Shown: positions 15,362-17,107 of the stretch, piece by piece
Position numbering within the stretch: the stretch's first letter is position 1
Layout: each line of letters begins with the position of its first letter
DNA from: CAZPHU01 sp964419255
GTDB lineage: Bacteria; Fibrobacterota; Chitinivibrionia; Chitinivibrionales; CAYFVL01
Assembly: GCA_964419255.1 (NCBI GenBank)
Contig: CAYQOU010000076.1
Location: 1-17,107, forward strand
Direction of reading: 5' to 3'
Length of the DNA: 17,107 bases
Made by a program: the position numbers and the translations under genes
Notes under the pieces: generated by a model
What the model saw: the letters and a program-made list of their open reading frames with translations, nothing else
Database searches by the model: none
Told to the model about the DNA's origin: nothing

Positions 15362-15504
15362 TCTTGCCAGGCCCGGCAACGGCACCGTCTGGGTACCGCA
15401 AGCGGCTCCATCCGGGGTTTTATGAAGCAAACTTCATGCTCCGTGCGGGTCAATGCGGCCGGTTCAGGGTGATACGCGCCTTTATACCTGCGAGAACCGT
15501 CCAT
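15310..15504 (-). CDS. Possible small protein of 64 residues, unknown
   Basis: The ATG at 15504 has an AAAGGAG SD seven bases upstream (15518-15512), as good as those of the real genes here. The product is basic and Cys/Arg-rich in the middle (VPRRCRCRAWQDAS), has no membrane segment, and I recognise no domain. Against it: the frame is short, overlaps hairpins, and has no clear promoter. An AT-rich hairpin with T tracts in both directions (15551-15580) lies just upstream. It could be a chance frame or a remnant of a decayed gene. Confidence 0.3.
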   Translation of the reverse strand: MDGSRRYKGAYHPEPAALTRTEHEVCFIKPRMEPLAVPRRCRCRAWQDASDIRGSCISAEQVVF

Positions 15505-15550
15505 GCGCATACTCCTTTCACTCGCCTGCCGCATCATCGCCCTTTGACAC

Positions 15551-15580
15551 AAAAAAAACATGGAGTTATGTATTTTTTTT
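15551..15580. terminator. AT-rich hairpin with T tracts on both strands
   Basis: Eight A, then ACAT/ATGT pairing around a GGAGTT loop, then eight T. Read on either strand it gives a weak hairpin ending in eight T, so it could act as a bidirectional terminator between the structured region and the right-end gene. The GC-poor stem makes this uncertain. Confidence 0.3.
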
Positions 15581-15865
15581 ATCCTTGCTCTGCATCCACA
15601 TGTATATTATTCACATAAGCATGTCATACATATATTACCATTTCTACCCATCGCGAGTCGTGCCCTATGAGATATCTTACGCCCGTTACCTCGAAACACA
15701 TGTTCTATTCCCATATATTCTTTCTCTGCAGGTATTCTCTAAGCCCATGGATGCTGCTCACTGTCGCTTTGTTCCTGCAGAATGCCGCTGGATGCTTTCC
15801 TTTTATAAGATTTTCCTTTGTACCGATATTTTTGTATCCATCCACCGAACCGAAAGGAGTCGCCG

Positions 15866-16046
15866 TATAATAACGATAATGTCTGGGCGGTGCGGTGAAT
15901 CGGATCACGTGATGCGACGATAGTCGCGGGCGCACCGTGTCTCTGAAGCCTGCTGCAAGATGCAGGCTGTGTGTTGAAACATGATAACGGCATGCGGACA
16001 TTGTGGCGTCCGGAATGTCACAAATGTAAACCTCAGAGATAAGGAG
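15866..16046 (+). promoter_or_regulatory. Promoter -10 and structured 5' leader of the right-end gene
   Basis: A perfect TATAAT (15866-15871) has no good -35 at 17 bp. The following about 170 nt before the start codon hold CGGTGCG/CGCACCG (15888-15894 with 15931-15937) enclosing the palindrome ATCACGTGAT (15904-15913) and GCGAC-GATA-GTCGC (15914-15927). Next come AGCCTGC/GCAGGCT (15947-15953 with 15962-15968) and two mutually exclusive stems, CGGAC/GTCCG (15995-15999 with 16008-16012) versus GACATT/AATGTC (15997-16002 with 16014-16019). The SD AAGGAG is at 16041-16046. This looks like a regulatory leader; no known riboswitch class is recognisable. Confidence 0.45.
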
Positions 16047-16051
16047 ATATT

Positions 16052-16858
16052 GTGGCTGTTGTATCCAAGATGATGGCAAATCGCGAGCAGCATAGCCGGT
16101 TTGTACATACGTCCATAATAGGCCTGGGCAGTGAGTGCGCCCAAAAGATAGACACGATGCTTTTCGGGGATCAGCCCGGAGCGTTTAAAACCCATGATGT
16201 CATGATGGCCCTCGATGAGCTTCTTCAGAAAAGAGTCGATAAGATGGTCACATCGAATCGAAAACTGGAGACCGAGCGCAAAGATGATCAGCTGCATCGG
16301 GACAGGCGTGATGAGCTTAAAAAGGAGCTTTTCCAGGAAATTGTCGCGGTCAAGACGGTTATGGAGATGATGTATGGCAAGAAGAAGGCTGATGAGTACG
16401 GTTTATCCGGAGAGACGCCAACCAATGCCGACATGATTGCAAACTATGCACTAAACACCGCCCATATTCTGGAGATGAAACCGGACCTGGGCAGCGTGTC
16501 CGCCAAGTTTCAGCCGCTGAATGTGCAGGAAATCATTGACAGTTTCCGGTCACTTTCCAGTCAACTCAAGGATGCTCTGGAGAAGGTGAAACTGGAAGGG
16601 CGTGAGGCTCTCAAGGCGCAGGAGCAACGGGAATGGGATATTGAGGAGTGGATGCGGGCATACTCGGCCGTGGCTCAGATAATCTCCTCTCTTTTCTACC
16701 TTGCCGGTCACGACACACTCGCCGAACGTGTGCGCCCGACGTCGCGAAAGGTGTCGGGGGAGCAAGATGCGGAGGAAGAACCTATCGAGACCGCACCAAC
16801 GCCCCAAACAAACATCGGCACCCAGACCGGCATGTCGGTCACCGGTGATGATGCGTGA
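16052..16858 (+). CDS. Uncharacterised helical protein
   Basis: I do not recognise this 268-residue protein. The GTG start has a strong AAGGAG SD five bases upstream. It is soluble-looking, with no signal peptide or membrane segment. Most of residues 45-230 read as amphipathic helices: a charged stretch rich in Lys, Arg, Asp and Glu (ETERKDDQLHRDRRDELKKE), a long helix QEIIDSFRSLSSQLKDALEK that is coiled-coil-like, and a hydrophobic stretch IISSLFYLAGHDTLAERVRP near the end of the folded part. From about 236 the tail is acidic then Thr/Pro-rich and probably disordered. Expression seems to be its own: a structured leader upstream and a clear terminator downstream, transcribed away from lysA. 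It may be a structural, scaffold or phage/plasmid-type protein, but nothing in the sequence decides this. Confidence 0.82.
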   Translation: MAVVSKMMANREQHSRFVHTSIIGLGSECAQKIDTMLFGDQPGAFKTHDVMMALDELLQKRVDKMVTSNRKLETERKDDQLHRDRRDELKKELFQEIVAVKTVMEMMYGKKKADEYGLSGETPTNADMIANYALNTAHILEMKPDLGSVSAKFQPLNVQEIIDSFRSLSSQLKDALEKVKLEGREALKAQEQREWDIEEWMRAYSAVAQIISSLFYLAGHDTLAERVRPTSRKVSGEQDAEEEPIETAPTPQTNIGTQTGMSVTGDDA

Positions 16859-16907
16859 TCGTTGAGAGTGGATAACCCGACATTCCTTTTGGGTCATATC
16901 CTAACAC

Positions 16908-16943
16908 AAGCGGGATCGGTCTTTTTGCCGATTCCGCTTTTTC
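16908..16943 (+). terminator. Rho-independent terminator of the right-end gene
   Basis: AAGCGGGATCGG (16908-16919) pairs with CCGATTCCGCTT (16928-16939) over 12 positions with one G-U pair, around an 8-nt loop, and is followed by a T run. It lies 50 bp after the stop codon at 16858. Confidence 0.88.
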
Positions 16944-16962
16944 CATCATGATTAAAAAGCCA

Positions 16963-17107
16963 TTCGGAACCGCCTCCCCAATCGCTCCTCCATCCCCGTT
17001 CGCAAATGAGAATCTGACAAAAAAGACTCCTCGGACTCATTCGCAATCGAGAATCGCCTCAAAAACACTCTCCTGCCCCGTTCGCAATCGAGAATCTGCC
17101 CCAAAAG
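16963..17107. repeat. 41-bp-period tandem repeat array, continuing past the window end
   Basis: The core TTCGCAA-NN-GAGAATC starts at 16999, 17040 and 17081, exactly 41 bp apart. The sequence between cores is also similar (A-run, then CTC and CC blocks), so these are degenerate tandem units. A decayed unit with about 5 bp missing may start at 16963 (TTCGGAA). The last unit is cut by the window edge. An 11-mer of it, CGAGAATCGCC (17048-17058), occurs in the opposite orientation at 1230-1240. Confidence 0.75.

Larger units (their letters stand above)
15014..16051. other. About 1 kb without a convincing long gene; hairpin-rich
   Basis: Contains CCCGCT-TC-AGCGGG (15109-15122), ACCATCC/GGATGGT (15176-15203), TTTTCTG-AA-CAGAAAA (15223-15238), a nested long-range fold (15247-15361), TTGCC/GGCAA (15364-15379) and ATGAAG-CAAA-CTTCAT (15422-15437). 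It also holds one small minus-strand ORF and a structured leader at its right end. The stretch 15585-15860 is AT-rich and I see nothing definite in it. Open frames on the plus strand here (for example from 15453) have no SD and unconvincing composition. Confidence 0.6.

Noticed and set aside
15100..15560. tmRNA, RNase P RNA, group I or group II intron
   Set aside because: None of the conserved cores (tRNA-like ends, RNase P GAGGAAAGTCC, intron domain V) could be found on either strand.
15453..15923. 156-codon open frame on the plus strand
   Set aside because: It has no SD, runs through the AT-rich T-tract hairpin and the promoter-like TATAAT, and its translation looks like random AT-rich sequence.
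16963..17107. CRISPR array
   Set aside because: The 41-bp units are similar along their whole length, with no constant repeat alternating with unrelated spacers, and there are no cas genes in the window.

Overview
The window is about 50% GC and reads as a bacterial chromosome segment of mostly housekeeping genes, nearly all on the minus strand. The organism cannot be named from sequence alone. A secreted protein with a signal peptide, a two-transmembrane HAMP protein and the divergent CysRS and ClpP variants suggest a diderm lineage outside the best-studied groups. A Fibrobacterota-like or related lineage is only a guess.

The left end (1-1172) holds the first 18 codons of tuf (EF-Tu). Upstream of it, in transcription order, are tRNA-Thr(UGU), tRNA-Tyr(GUA), tRNA-Gly(UCC) and tRNA-Thr(GGU). 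This matches the order of the E. coli thrU-tyrU-glyT-thrT-tufB operon. A sigma70-like promoter lies just upstream of the tRNAs. clpP precedes the cluster, and a palindrome overlaps its Shine-Dalgarno (SD) sequence.

From 1399 to 7720, all on the minus strand, come a secreted protein of unknown function, a compact UvrD/Rep-type helicase that appears to lack subdomain 2B, then purM and cysS. purM and cysS are separated by 2 nt and are probably translationally coupled. The gaps around these genes carry imperfect repeats of about 40-80 bp.

From 8007 to 12061 a short HAMP membrane protein (plus strand) converges on malQ, with a 22-bp tail-to-tail overlap. malQ is fused by an ATGA overlap to a class V aminotransferase-fold gene. 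A single-domain-type response regulator with an AraC-like C-terminal helix-turn-helix follows. From 12344 to 15013 are a stand-alone AICAR transformylase (no IMP cyclohydrolase domain) and lysA.

From 15014 to 16051 there is about 1 kb without a convincing gene. It contains nested long-range stems, many local hairpins, one small ORF with a good SD, and a structured leader in front of a 268-residue protein that I do not recognise. That gene ends with a clear terminator, followed by a 41-bp-period tandem repeat that runs off the window edge. This right end (15.1-17.1 kb) is the least explained part of the window and the best place to look for something new. The sequence does not show that it forms a functional system.
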